Positions 56,827 through 64,000 of a DNA stretch of 64,000 nucleotides are shown here, one piece after another. The stretch's first letter is position 1. Every line of letters starts with the position of its first letter. The DNA lies in the NCBI GenBank assembly GCA_040776985.1, contig JAXGZL010000002.1, positions 682,001 through 746,000 of the forward strand, read 5' to 3'. Under the pieces are notes generated by a model, which was given only the letters and a program-made list of their open reading frames with translations, searched no databases and had not been told where the DNA came from. The DNA comes from UBA6115 sp040776985 (GTDB taxonomy: Bacteria > Bacillota > Clostridia > Christensenellales > Aristaeellaceae). Made by a program: the position numbers and the translations under genes.

Positions 56827-56851
56827 GCCTCTTGCTTTGTGTTTTTACGCT
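56827..56851 (+). repeat. Right target-site duplication of mobile-element copy 2 (25 bp)
   Basis: Exact direct repeat of 54020-54044. It duplicates the right arm and T-tract of the hsp20 terminator without the left arm, 4 bp before the -35 box of the next gene. Confidence 0.9.
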
Positions 56852-56855
56852 TCCC

Positions 56856-56884
56856 TTGACGATCCTGGCAGCGGGAAGTACAAT
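56856..56884 (+). promoter_or_regulatory. Sigma-A promoter of the rhomboid-fold gene
   Basis: TTGACG (56856-56861) and TACAAT (56879-56884) have a 17-bp spacer, about 25 nt before the translation start. The element insertion left it intact. Confidence 0.75.
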
Positions 56885-56916
56885 CCGAATATCAGTAATG
56901 TATGAAAGGACAGAGG

Positions 56917-57564
56917 ATGAAACTGCTCAACCAGCTGGAACGCAAACTCTACCGCTTGCCCATCAAACCTTTTTTCCAGTACCTGGTGTTTGCGATGGCA
57001 GGCATCTATGTGCTGGATCTGCTCTTCCCCACCTTTGGCCTCATCAGCAAAATGCTGCTGATCGCTCCAACTGTCACCAGCGGTGAGGTCTGGCGTCTTT
57101 TGACCTTCCTGGTCATTCCGCCCTTTGGCCGGATCCTGGAGGCAGCCATCAGCCTGTACTTCTTCTACTTCATCGGCACCTCCCTGGAGGCCCGCTGGGG
57201 CGCCCGCCGCTTCCTCCTGTTTTATCTGTTCGGGGCAGTGTTTGCCATGGCAGCGGGGATGATTTCGGGCATTGGCACCAACCTCTACCTGAACCTTTCC
57301 CTGTTCTTTGCATTTGCCATCCTGAACCCGGAATATCAGATCCTGTTGTTCTTCATCCTGCCCATCAAGGTGAAATGGCTGGCGCTGTTAAACCTGGTGT
57401 TCTACATTGCCAGCCTCATCAACGGCCCCTGGTATGCCAGGGCTGCGATTATCGCCAGCCTGCTTCACATCCTGCTGTTCTTTGGCGGTGATCTGCTGAA
57501 CCTTACCCGCAGTACCATCAGGCAATGGCGGCGCAGACAGGCTTTCAAGCGAAGCAGCAGATAA
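56917..57564 (+). CDS. Rhomboid-fold membrane protein without recognisable protease residues
   Basis: A 215-residue protein with about six hydrophobic helices. The ATG at 56917 has AAAGGA 6 nt upstream; an earlier ATG at 56902 lacks a site. The layout resembles rhomboids: GEVWRLLTFLVIPP after the first helices, YFIGTSLEARWGARRFLLFYL in the region of the usual EExWG loop (WGARRFL), then small-residue-rich helices. The GxSG catalytic serine motif is missing; LYLNLSLFFAFA stands in its place, and the C-terminal His is in a LLHIL context only. It is best read as a non-protease rhomboid relative of unknown role. Confidence 0.7.
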   Translation: MKLLNQLERKLYRLPIKPFFQYLVFAMAGIYVLDLLFPTFGLISKMLLIAPTVTSGEVWRLLTFLVIPPFGRILEAAISLYFFYFIGTSLEARWGARRFLLFYLFGAVFAMAAGMISGIGTNLYLNLSLFFAFAILNPEYQILLFFILPIKVKWLALLNLVFYIASLINGPWYARAAIIASLLHILLFFGGDLLNLTRSTIRQWRRRQAFKRSSR

Positions 57565-57582
57565 TATACAGATCATTTCATT

Positions 57583-57608
57583 CAAAAAGCGCCCGAAGGC
57601 GCTTTTTG
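57583..57608. terminator. Bidirectional rho-independent terminator
   Basis: CAAAAAGCGCC (57583-57593), loop CGAA, GGCGCTTTTTG (57598-57608): a perfect 11-bp stem with A- and T-runs at its ends. It serves the convergent rhomboid-fold gene and rnpB. Confidence 0.9.
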
Positions 57609-57611
57609 CGT

Positions 57612-57941
57612 GATGAGCGCAGCCTGTAAGCCGAGTTCTGTCTGGAATGGCCATCTATCTTGGCAACCAGTCGCCTGATTGCTCCAGCGAAGTTTGGGAA
57701 CAGGACGGGCCGCCCTGTGTGTTCCCGGCTATCTTGCACCAGGTGGGGTTTACATGACGGACCAGTCGCCAGGCCGCCGGTGCGCTCTTACCGCACCTTT
57801 CCACCCTTACCGATGATTCGGCGGTATCTCTCTGTTGCACTTGCCTTGGAGTCGCCTCCACCAGCCGTTAGCTGGCACCCTGCCCTGTGGTGCTCGGACT
57901 TTCCTCATGCCAAAGGCACGCGGCCATTCAGCTGCCTCATC
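57612..57941 (-). ncRNA. rnpB: RNase P RNA
   Basis: About 330 nt. On the minus strand the conserved GAGGAAAGTCCGAGC (CRI), AGAGAGATACCGCC, GGTAAGGGTGGAAAGGTG and the 3' part GACAGAACTCGGCTTACAGG are all present. P1 is closed by GATGAG (57941-57936) with CTCATC (57617-57612). It is the catalytic RNA that trims tRNA 5' ends. The order of elements fits the ancestral type A. It begins 9 nt after the zinc-ribbon gene and ends at a strong terminator. Confidence 0.95.
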
Positions 57942-57950
57942 AAACAAAGC

Positions 57951-58652
57951 TTATCCTAAAATCAGGCGCCCGCAGGTTTCACACTCCACCTGCTGACCTC
58001 CCCTGATTTTATGCAATACCGAGGAGGGGAAGGACATGTTGCAGCCCCCGCACTGGTCCCCCACCAGCTTTGCCATGGGCGGTGTGCAGTGCTGCTTGAT
58101 GGTGGTATATTTCACCAGATACTCCGGCTCAATCCCCTTTTTCTTTTCCTCCGCCTTTTGCCGCAGCTGCTCCAGCAGCTGGGACTTTTCCTTGTACTCC
58201 TGGTCGTAGTCTACCCGAAGGGCATCAAACTCTTCCTTGGATTTGATCGCCCGCAGCTTGGCGTCCCGCTGTCTGCGGTCACGGTCGGCAGCGCTTTTGC
58301 GCACATGCTGGATTTCCTGGTCATAGTCGTTCAGCGTGGCGGTCAGCTTGCCCACCTCGTCAATGTACTCCGCCATTTCCTTGCTGGTGGTTGGCGCCTC
58401 CTCCTGGATGCGCTTTTGCAGTTGCTTCAGTTGGTCATCCGCCAGTGAGATGGCATCCTTCAGCGCATCCATACGGTCAGACATGGCGCTGACTTCGCTT
58501 TCGATCTTTCTCAGCCCATCCTGCTGGTCCTTGATATAGTCCCGCAGTTTCAGAAGCTTTTGCCGCTTGGGGGACTGTTTGATGGACAGCGCCAGCATAT
58601 CCGCTTCCGTATCAGCGGTTTGATATTCCCACAATAACTCTAACTGTGACAT
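57951..58652 (-). CDS. Coiled-coil protein with C4-type zinc ribbon
   Basis: A 233-residue protein of the DUF164/zf-RING_7 family. Residues about 5-165 are heptad-rich coiled coil. The C-terminus has CGGCNMSFPSSV and a second CETCGR pair, a four-Cys zinc ribbon that probably binds nucleic acid. GGAGG precedes the ATG at 58652. The gene commonly lies between nif3 and rnpB in Clostridia, as here. Its biochemical role is not known to me. Confidence 0.88.
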   Translation of the reverse strand: MSQLELLWEYQTADTEADMLALSIKQSPKRQKLLKLRDYIKDQQDGLRKIESEVSAMSDRMDALKDAISLADDQLKQLQKRIQEEAPTTSKEMAEYIDEVGKLTATLNDYDQEIQHVRKSAADRDRRQRDAKLRAIKSKEEFDALRVDYDQEYKEKSQLLEQLRQKAEEKKKGIEPEYLVKYTTIKQHCTPPMAKLVGDQCGGCNMSFPSSVLHKIRGGQQVECETCGRLILG

Positions 58653-58670
58653 ACATCCTCCTTGCAGATT

Positions 58671-59444
58671 TCACTTCCGCAAATAAGGAATTTGCCTTGA
58701 AACACAAACCTGCACTTTCCATTCTATCGCATCCAGATGGCTTTGTAAACCTTGCGCCAGGGCAGTCATCATCATCTTTTCAGTGGCAAAATGGCCTCCC
58801 TCAAATAGCAGGACGCCCCTTTCAGCCGCTTCCACCGCGTGATGGTGGCGGATTTCCCCGGTCAGGAGGGCATCAGCGCCGGCTGCCTGCGCCGCCAGGA
58901 AGCCTTCACTGTAAGCGCCGCCCGCCAACCCCAAGGATGTGATTGTCTTTCCACTGTTTCCATAGGCTAAAACAGGTGCCTCAAGGATCCTTTCAAGATC
59001 AGCCCTGACGTCATGAGCCGGTCTTTCCGACTCAAAATCCCCCACCAGCACATAGTCATCCGCTGACCGGATGTTCTGTGTGCCAAGTTGCTCCAGGATA
59101 ATTCTGCCGCTGTTAAAAGCGCTTTTATCCAGGTTGGTATGGGCTGAAATCAAGGCGATGCCGCTTTTGATCAGCTTTGACAGGACTCGGGGCACGTACA
59201 GATCCTGCCTGAGGCTTGAAAGAGGGGAGAAAATCAGCGGGTGATGGCTGATGATCAGGTTGGCGCCCTGGGATTCCGCTTCCATTAGCACGTCCGCGGT
59301 CACATCAAGGGCCAGCAGGATGCCGGTCACCTCCTGTTCAGGATCTCCTGCTTGAAGGCCCGCGTTGTCAAACGCTTCCTGGCTTTCAAAAGGCGCCACG
59401 CTGTCCAGCCAGTCATAAACCGCCTGTACCTTCAGCTTCTTCAT
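58671..59444 (-). CDS. Nif3-like dinuclear metal-centre hexameric protein
   Basis: A 257-residue protein of the NIF3/YbgI/YqfO family, in the short form without the PII-like insert. Metal ligands are in LIISHHPLIFSP (two His), the AHTNLDKS Asp, and the late GGHFATEK region. It has been proposed as GTP cyclohydrolase I type 2 or a metallochaperone; neither can be judged from sequence. The ATG at 59444 lies 10 nt after AAGGAG, and an in-frame TTG sits at 59450. It overlaps trmK by 32 nt. Confidence 0.9.
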   Translation of the reverse strand: MKKLKVQAVYDWLDSVAPFESQEAFDNAGLQAGDPEQEVTGILLALDVTADVLMEAESQGANLIISHHPLIFSPLSSLRQDLYVPRVLSKLIKSGIALISAHTNLDKSAFNSGRIILEQLGTQNIRSADDYVLVGDFESERPAHDVRADLERILEAPVLAYGNSGKTITSLGLAGGAYSEGFLAAQAAGADALLTGEIRHHHAVEAAERGVLLFEGGHFATEKMMMTALAQGLQSHLDAIEWKVQVCVSRQIPYLRK

Positions 59445-60081
59445 CCTCAATCATCTCCTTGATCCAGCCTCTGATCCTGTCAGCTTCTTCCCTTTGCCAG
59501 CTGTCTGTTACGGATAACTGCCAACGCAGATAGTCCGCCGGACGGGCAGTCCTGGTGGCAGTCAGGTTGACCCCCAGGGCCTTTTCCCGGTCAGTTAATG
59601 TCATTCTTCCCGGACTGGCATGGCATATCAGGTAGAAGCGGCCATTGGCCTTGACCACATCCTCACGCACAATCCGGTAAGCCTTTAAAGCCAGTGTTTC
59701 ACGCAGCCTTGGCAGCTCGGTCTGGGCGCTGATCAGAAGGCTTGCGCCATAAAGATCAACATCCTGCATCAGCATATCAGACACCTTGCCGCCGCCCATG
59801 CCGCTGATGATGATACACTGCACCGGCCCCTTGATGGCCCTCAGCCCGTCATCCCCCCGGATGAGGACCCGGTCAGAAATCCCCCGCCTTTCAAAAAGCA
59901 CGCGCGCCTTTTCGCGCGCGGCTGGGCTGATATCGCTGGCAATCATCCGCTGACATCGGCCAGATAACAAAAGCCAGGCGGTGAGTTTGCCGTGGTCGGC
60001 CCCAATGTCTGCTGCCAACTCACAGGGGGGCACACAGTCCGCAATATGCTGCAGCCGTGTCCCCAAGCGGGGCAAGGCCAT
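59413..60081 (-). CDS. trmK: tRNA (adenine(22)-N1)-methyltransferase
   Basis: A 222-residue class I SAM methyltransferase. The N-terminus PRLGTRLQHIADCV is typical of TrmK, the SAM loop is ADIGADHGKL, and IISGMGGGKVSDML is the catalytic-region motif. A coiled C-terminal tail follows. Its ATG shares a base with the rpoD stop. The rpoD-trmK-nif3 order is conserved in Firmicutes. Confidence 0.95.
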   Translation of the reverse strand: MALPRLGTRLQHIADCVPPCELAADIGADHGKLTAWLLLSGRCQRMIASDISPAAREKARVLFERRGISDRVLIRGDDGLRAIKGPVQCIIISGMGGGKVSDMLMQDVDLYGASLLISAQTELPRLRETLALKAYRIVREDVVKANGRFYLICHASPGRMTLTDREKALGVNLTATRTARPADYLRWQLSVTDSWQREEADRIRGWIKEMIEDEEAEGTGGL

Positions 60082-61217
60082 CAGTCCAGAAAATCCTTCA
60101 GTTTCTTACTGCGGCTGGGGTGGCGCAGCTTGCGCAGGGCCTTGGCCTCAATCTGGCGGATGCGCTCCCTGGTCACATTGAACTCCCTGCCCACCTCTTC
60201 CAGGGTGCGGGGGTTGCCGTCATCCAGCCCAAAACGCAGCCTCAACACCTTGGCTTCCCTTGGCGTCAGGGAGTCCAGCACATCCCAGAGCAGTTCCTTC
60301 ATCAGGGCGTTGGACGCAGCTTCCGCAGGGGCCGGGGCGTCCTCATCCTGGATAAAGTCCCCTAGGTGGCTGTCCTCCTCCTCCCCGATGGGAGTTTCCA
60401 GAGACACCGGCTCCTGGGCGATCTTGATGATCTCCCGCACCTTGTTCTCCGTGATGCCCATAGCCTTGGCGATTTCCTCGGGGGTGGGCTCCCGGCCATA
60501 TTCCTGCAGCAGCTGACGGGAGATGCGGATCAGTTTGTTGATGGTTTCCACCATGTGAACGGGAATACGGATGGTGCGCGCCTGGTCCGCAATGGCCCGG
60601 GTGATGGCCTGTCGGATCCACCAGGTGGCATAGGTGGAAAACTTGTAGCCCTTTTTGTAGTCAAACTTCTCCACCGCCTTGATCAGCCCCAGGTTGCCCT
60701 CCTGGATCAGGTCCAGGAACAGCATGCCGCGGCCCACATAGCGCTTGGCAATGGACACCACCAGGCGCAGGTTGGCTTCCGCCAGCTCATGCTTGGCAGT
60801 GTCGTCCCCCGCCTCCATGCGCTTGGCCAGGATCACCTCTTCCTCTGCTGTTAACAGGGGAACCTTGCCGATCTCCTTCAGGTACATCCGCACAGGGTCA
60901 TCGATGTTGACCGCTTCGGGGATGCTCAGGTCAATCTCATCCTCCGGCTCGTTTGCTTCCTCATCGCCGGCGTCCGGCACTGTGTCGCTTTCCCGGGTCA
61001 CCTGGACCCCCATGGATTCAAGCGTGTCAAGAATGGATTCGAATTGCTCGGCCTCAATGTCGCAGTTGGACAAAGCGCTAACGATCTCCTCACTGCTGAT
61101 GACGCCCTTGGCCCTTGCCATCTCCAGAAATTCGTTGAATCGCTCCTGTTTTTTATCCTGCTTTTTTGAGTTCTCTGTTGAGCTCAATTCGGCACTTCCT
61201 TTCATCTTCCGTTCCAT
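60081..61217 (-). CDS. rpoD: Primary sigma factor RpoD/SigA
   Basis: A 378-residue housekeeping sigma-70. Region 1.1 is short and acidic (1-110). Region 1.2 starts DPVRMYLKEIGKVPLL. Region 2 has AEANLRLVVSIAKRY, FLDLIQEGNLGLIKAVEKFDY-type core binding (FLDLIQEG, EKFDYKKG) and the -10 recognition TYATWWIRQAITRA. Region 4 has TLEEVGREFNVTRERIRQIE for the -35 box. This matches the TTGACA/TATAAT promoters seen throughout the window. The exact start among ATG 61217, ATG 61205 and a nearby GTG is uncertain. It overlaps dnaG by 16 nt. Confidence 0.97.
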   Translation of the reverse strand: MERKMKGSAELSSTENSKKQDKKQERFNEFLEMARAKGVISSEEIVSALSNCDIEAEQFESILDTLESMGVQVTRESDTVPDAGDEEANEPEDEIDLSIPEAVNIDDPVRMYLKEIGKVPLLTAEEEVILAKRMEAGDDTAKHELAEANLRLVVSIAKRYVGRGMLFLDLIQEGNLGLIKAVEKFDYKKGYKFSTYATWWIRQAITRAIADQARTIRIPVHMVETINKLIRISRQLLQEYGREPTPEEIAKAMGITENKVREIIKIAQEPVSLETPIGEEEDSHLGDFIQDEDAPAPAEAASNALMKELLWDVLDSLTPREAKVLRLRFGLDDGNPRTLEEVGREFNVTRERIRQIEAKALRKLRHPSRSKKLKDFLD

Positions 61218-62974
61218 GATTGCCTGAGTCGCACCAGTTCAAGCTGCAGTTCCTGTATCAAGTGCAGGGTGACCGTCTGCTGGCTGCCCTCCTGGGTTTT
61301 CACATCCTCCGCCAGTTTGGCGATTTTTTGGTTGAGCTTTTCCACCCGGATGGTCTGCAGACAGTCATCCGCCGCCTGAATCGCCTGTTCAGGGTCCATG
61401 TCGGTCATCCGTCCAAACAGGCTGCTGGCAAGCCTGCGTTCATCCTCCCCATCCAGCATACCCAGAATCTCCGCCGGCTTTTTGCCTGACAGCAGGGCCT
61501 CCGCAATGGGTCTGACCAGTGGATCCTCAAAATCAGAGGCCTGCACCATCCCCTCCGGCAGACTGCCGCCTGCCAGCAGGGAAGCCAATAAACTCTCTGC
61601 GCTGTCAGCTGTCTTGGCTGATTGCCTGAATACCGGGCGGGTGCGTGAAGGAGAAGGAGGCTGTCTGCCAGATACCGCGCGGCTTTTCACCCGCGCCTGT
61701 TCAGCCAGCACCTCCTTGGCGATGCCCGTCTTCATAGATATCTTACCCAGATAATGGTCCACCTCAACAGGATCCCTCAGGGTTCTGATCATCAGGCAGG
61801 CCTGTTTGGCAAATTCACGCTGGGAATCCTCCAGGCTCAGGTCAAACTGCCGCTCCAGGCGCATCAGCCGGAACATCATGCCGGGCACCGGTTTAATCGC
61901 CTGATAGGCCTCCAGCCCCTGCTGCCGGATCAGATCATCCGGGTCCAAGCCCTGGGGGAACATCAGCACGCTTGCGTTCATGCCCTCTGCCTGCATCAGG
62001 TCAAGGGCCCGGAGGGCCGCCATCTGGCCAGGCTCATCCCCGTCATAGGCAATGTGGATATTGGAGGAAAAACGCTTCATCAGGCGCACCTGTTCAGCGG
62101 TCAGGGCTGTCCCCAGGGTGGCCACCACGCCCTTGATCCCGTACTGGCTCAGGGCCACCACATCCATATAGCCCTCCACCAGGGTCAGGTGTTCAAGGTC
62201 GCGCTGCTTTTTCAGCAGGTTGATGCCATAGACATGATATCGTTTGTTGAACACCAGGGTGTCCTGGGTGTTCAGGTATTTGGGCTGCGCCTCCCCCATG
62301 GCCCTGCCGCCAAAGCCCAGGGTCTGTCCATAAAGGTTGATGATGGGGAACATCACCCTGCTTCTGAACTGGTCATACTGATGCTTTTCCTTGACCACGA
62401 TCAGCCCTGCGTCCTGCAGGTCCTCCTGGGAGTACCCCTTTTGCTGCAGGTGGTCCATCAGGCCCTGCCAGCTGTCCCCGCTGGCGCCAATGCCAAAGCG
62501 GCGGATGATCCCGTCATCCATACCCCGGTCATGCAGGTATTTGAGCGCTTCCTTGCCCTGCTCCTGCCAGAGCTGGTCAAAATAAAACTGGGCCGCTTCC
62601 CGGTTGGCCTCCATCAGCCGCTCCCGGCGGGAACGCAGACGCTGCTCCTCAGGGTCTGCCGCCTGCTCCGGCGGGGGCGGGAGGTGATATAGCTTTGCCA
62701 GGTGCCTCAGGGCTTCAGGATAGGTGAGCTTTTCCATCTCCATGACAAACTGCACCACATTGCCGCCTGCCTTGCAGCCAAAGCAGTGATAGACGTTGTT
62801 ATCCGCGTTGACGGAAAAAGAGGGGGTTTTCTCGTTGTGGAAGGGGCAAAGACCCCAGTGGTTGCGGCCTTTCTGCTGCAAGGTCAGGTAATTTGACACC
62901 ACATCAACGATGTTGACCCGTTGGTAGACCTCACTGACCCAGGCATCCGGCAGCAACCCCGCCACATCTTCCAC
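61202..62974 (-). CDS. dnaG: DNA primase DnaG
   Basis: A 590-residue primase making RNA primers for replication. The zinc finger is LCPFHNEKTPSFSV...YHCFGCKAGG (residues about 42-70). The core has GGRAMGEAQPKYLNT and the TOPRIM acid residues LVEGYMDVVAL and AYDGDEPGQMAA. The C-terminal DnaB-binding domain (about 460-590) is less conserved. It starts at GTG 62974, or at GTG three codons later, which has better spacing from GGAAGGGGG. It lies 20 nt after dgt. Confidence 0.96.
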   Translation of the reverse strand: MEDVAGLLPDAWVSEVYQRVNIVDVVSNYLTLQQKGRNHWGLCPFHNEKTPSFSVNADNNVYHCFGCKAGGNVVQFVMEMEKLTYPEALRHLAKLYHLPPPPEQAADPEEQRLRSRRERLMEANREAAQFYFDQLWQEQGKEALKYLHDRGMDDGIIRRFGIGASGDSWQGLMDHLQQKGYSQEDLQDAGLIVVKEKHQYDQFRSRVMFPIINLYGQTLGFGGRAMGEAQPKYLNTQDTLVFNKRYHVYGINLLKKQRDLEHLTLVEGYMDVVALSQYGIKGVVATLGTALTAEQVRLMKRFSSNIHIAYDGDEPGQMAALRALDLMQAEGMNASVLMFPQGLDPDDLIRQQGLEAYQAIKPVPGMMFRLMRLERQFDLSLEDSQREFAKQACLMIRTLRDPVEVDHYLGKISMKTGIAKEVLAEQARVKSRAVSGRQPPSPSRTRPVFRQSAKTADSAESLLASLLAGGSLPEGMVQASDFEDPLVRPIAEALLSGKKPAEILGMLDGEDERRLASSLFGRMTDMDPEQAIQAADDCLQTIRVEKLNQKIAKLAEDVKTQEGSQQTVTLHLIQELQLELVRLRQSWNGR

Positions 62975-62994
62975 CCCCTTCCTGCAAAATCATC

Positions 62995-63999
62995 TTAAAT
63001 CACGGTAAAGGCTTCCGGCACAAACAGCCTGTCAAACAGCCGCATGGCAAAGCGGTCGGTCATGGAGGCCAGATAGTCCGTCACCCCCCGGTCCACCCCC
63101 TCCTCCTGGGCGATGACCAGGTATTCCTCCGGCATGTCGTGACAGTGCGCGGAGAAGTGCTCATACAGCCGGGTGAGGATGAAGTCGCACTTCCGCTCCT
63201 CCTCATGGCGCCAGCTGTCCTGGTAAACCCGCTCAAACAGGAAGGCGCGCATGGTGTCAGTGGCCTCCTGGACGGGTTTGCTCATGCTGATGGCGGGCTT
63301 GTCCCTGCTTTCCCTGAGGATGTCTGTGATCATGGTGTTGATGCGCTCCCCGTGGGTGTAGCCCAGCACCTTTAAGGCATCCGCAGGCAAGTCCTCCGGC
63401 TGGAGGATCCCGGCCCGCAGCGCGTCATCAATGTCGTGGTTGATGTAGGCAATCCGGTCCGAACGGGCCACCACCTGCCCTTCCAGGGTGGTAGCGGTCA
63501 GGGTGCCAGAATGGTTGGCGATGCCGTTGCGCACCTCCCAGGTCAGGTTCAATCCCCGCTCCCTTTCCAGGCGCTCCACCACCCGCAGGCTTTGCAGGTA
63601 ATGCTTGAAACCATCCGGGTTCAGCCCGTTGAGCACCCTTTCCCCGATGTGTCCAAAGGGGGTATGACCCAGGTCATGGGCCATGGCAATGGCCTCTGTC
63701 AGGTCCTCATTCAGGCGCAGGCCGCGGGCCAGGGTCCGGGCCACCTGGGATACCTCCAGGGTGTGGGTGAGGCGGGTGCGGTAGTGATCCCCCTCCGGGG
63801 CCAAAAACACCTGGGTTTTGAACTGCAGGCGCCTGAAGGCCTTGGAGTGGATCACCCGGTCCCGGTCACGCTGAAACTGGGTGCGGGTATCATCCGGGGA
63901 AATGGGGTATTCTCTCCCTTTGCTTTCAGCGCTTTTGGCAGCATACTGGGACAGATGCTTCAACTCATTGGCTTCCAGCATAGCCCGAACGGTCATCAC
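62995..63999 (-). CDS. dgt: dGTP triphosphohydrolase-like HD-domain protein (start at window edge)
   Basis: At least 334 residues. Dgt family enzymes cleave dNTPs to nucleoside and triphosphate. The N-terminal YPISPDDTRTQFQRDRDRVIHS region, given here by YPISPDD and RDRDRVIHS, and RLTHTLEVSQVARTLAR supply the first His; AMAHDLGHTPFGHIGE is the HD pair; ARSDRIAYINHDIDDALRAG is the last Asp. The family's usual length is about 330-340, so the GTG/ATG at the window edge may be the true start, but the ribosome-binding site is not visible. It lies in front of dnaG, a common arrangement in Firmicutes. Confidence 0.92.
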   Translation of the reverse strand: MMTVRAMLEANELKHLSQYAAKSAESKGREYPISPDDTRTQFQRDRDRVIHSKAFRRLQFKTQVFLAPEGDHYRTRLTHTLEVSQVARTLARGLRLNEDLTEAIAMAHDLGHTPFGHIGERVLNGLNPDGFKHYLQSLRVVERLERERGLNLTWEVRNGIANHSGTLTATTLEGQVVARSDRIAYINHDIDDALRAGILQPEDLPADALKVLGYTHGERINTMITDILRESRDKPAISMSKPVQEATDTMRAFLFERVYQDSWRHEEERKCDFILTRLYEHFSAHCHDMPEEYLVIAQEEGVDRGVTDYLASMTDRFAMRLFDRLFVPEAFTVI

Positions 64000-64000
64000 C

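Noticed and set aside
33120..56851. An 18-kb composite transposon bounded by the two element copies
   Set aside because: Each copy has its own matched direct repeats, and the genes between are housekeeping (rlmB, lexA, recN, nadK, ftsH, tilS). They are independent insertions.

Overview
The window reads as a chromosomal segment of a fairly GC-rich anaerobic member of the Clostridia (Bacillota). The evidence is a Gram-positive PolC, the frr-uppS-cdsA-dxr-rseP-ispG-polC order, the dnaG-rpoD-trmK-nif3 order next to rnpB, a six-subunit Rnf complex, acetate kinase, and sigma-A type promoters with 17-18 bp spacing. No 16S rRNA is present, so I do not name a genus. Genes are dense, often overlap by 1-8 nt, and several start at GTG or TTG.

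Layout. 1-4.4 kb: MazG-like pyrophosphatase, a secreted DUF3298-like protein and the FtsK/SpoIIIE translocase. 4.4-13 kb: a flavin and Rnf block. A secreted small protein diverges from an operon made of a stand-alone FAD synthetase, a membrane-anchored protein with eight tandem FMN-binding domains, and rnfC, D, E, A, B. The usual single-domain rnfG is absent, and the eight-domain protein takes its place. 13-15.2 kb: a cation diffusion facilitator with a manganese-type metal site and an LCP wall-polymer ligase. 15.2-25.9 kb: a long translation, envelope-lipid, isoprenoid and replication operon (frr to polC, then pgmB). 25.9-29.1 kb, minus strand: plsY, der and a PDZ/radical-SAM/DUF512 protein. 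29.2-33.1 kb: tRNA-Ser, ackA, rnhA, a 0.4-kb gene-free stretch, tuf and tRNA-Gly.

33.1-35.95 kb and 54.02-56.85 kb hold two inverted copies of a 2.78-kb mobile unit. Each encodes an IS110-type DEDD transposase and, divergently, an IS481-like DDE transposase. Each copy has 26-bp imperfect terminal inverted repeats and its own direct repeats of about 25 bp. The IS110 gene is intact in copy 1 and broken by a 1-nt deletion in copy 2. A highly structured non-coding segment lies just upstream of the IS110 gene, where bridge RNAs are found in this family.

Between the copies, 36-54 kb carries housekeeping genes: rlmB, mrnC, an AraC-type regulator, a tyrosine recombinase, lexA with an SOS-like operator, DUF2461, a SpoIID/SH3 protein, recN-argR-nadK, a VanW protein, ftsH, a secreted FMN-binding/rhodanese protein, hpt, tilS and hsp20. 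56.9-64 kb: a rhomboid-fold protein without recognisable catalytic residues, RNase P RNA, a zinc-ribbon coiled-coil protein, nif3, trmK, rpoD, dnaG and dgt.

How it fits together. The Rnf complex couples ferredoxin:NAD+ electron transfer to ion pumping. The eight-domain flavoprotein, the FAD synthetase, the secreted protein at 4.5 kb and the FMN-rhodanese protein at 50 kb point to a substantial extracytoplasmic flavin electron-transfer system. It would need an ApbE flavin transferase, which is not in this window.
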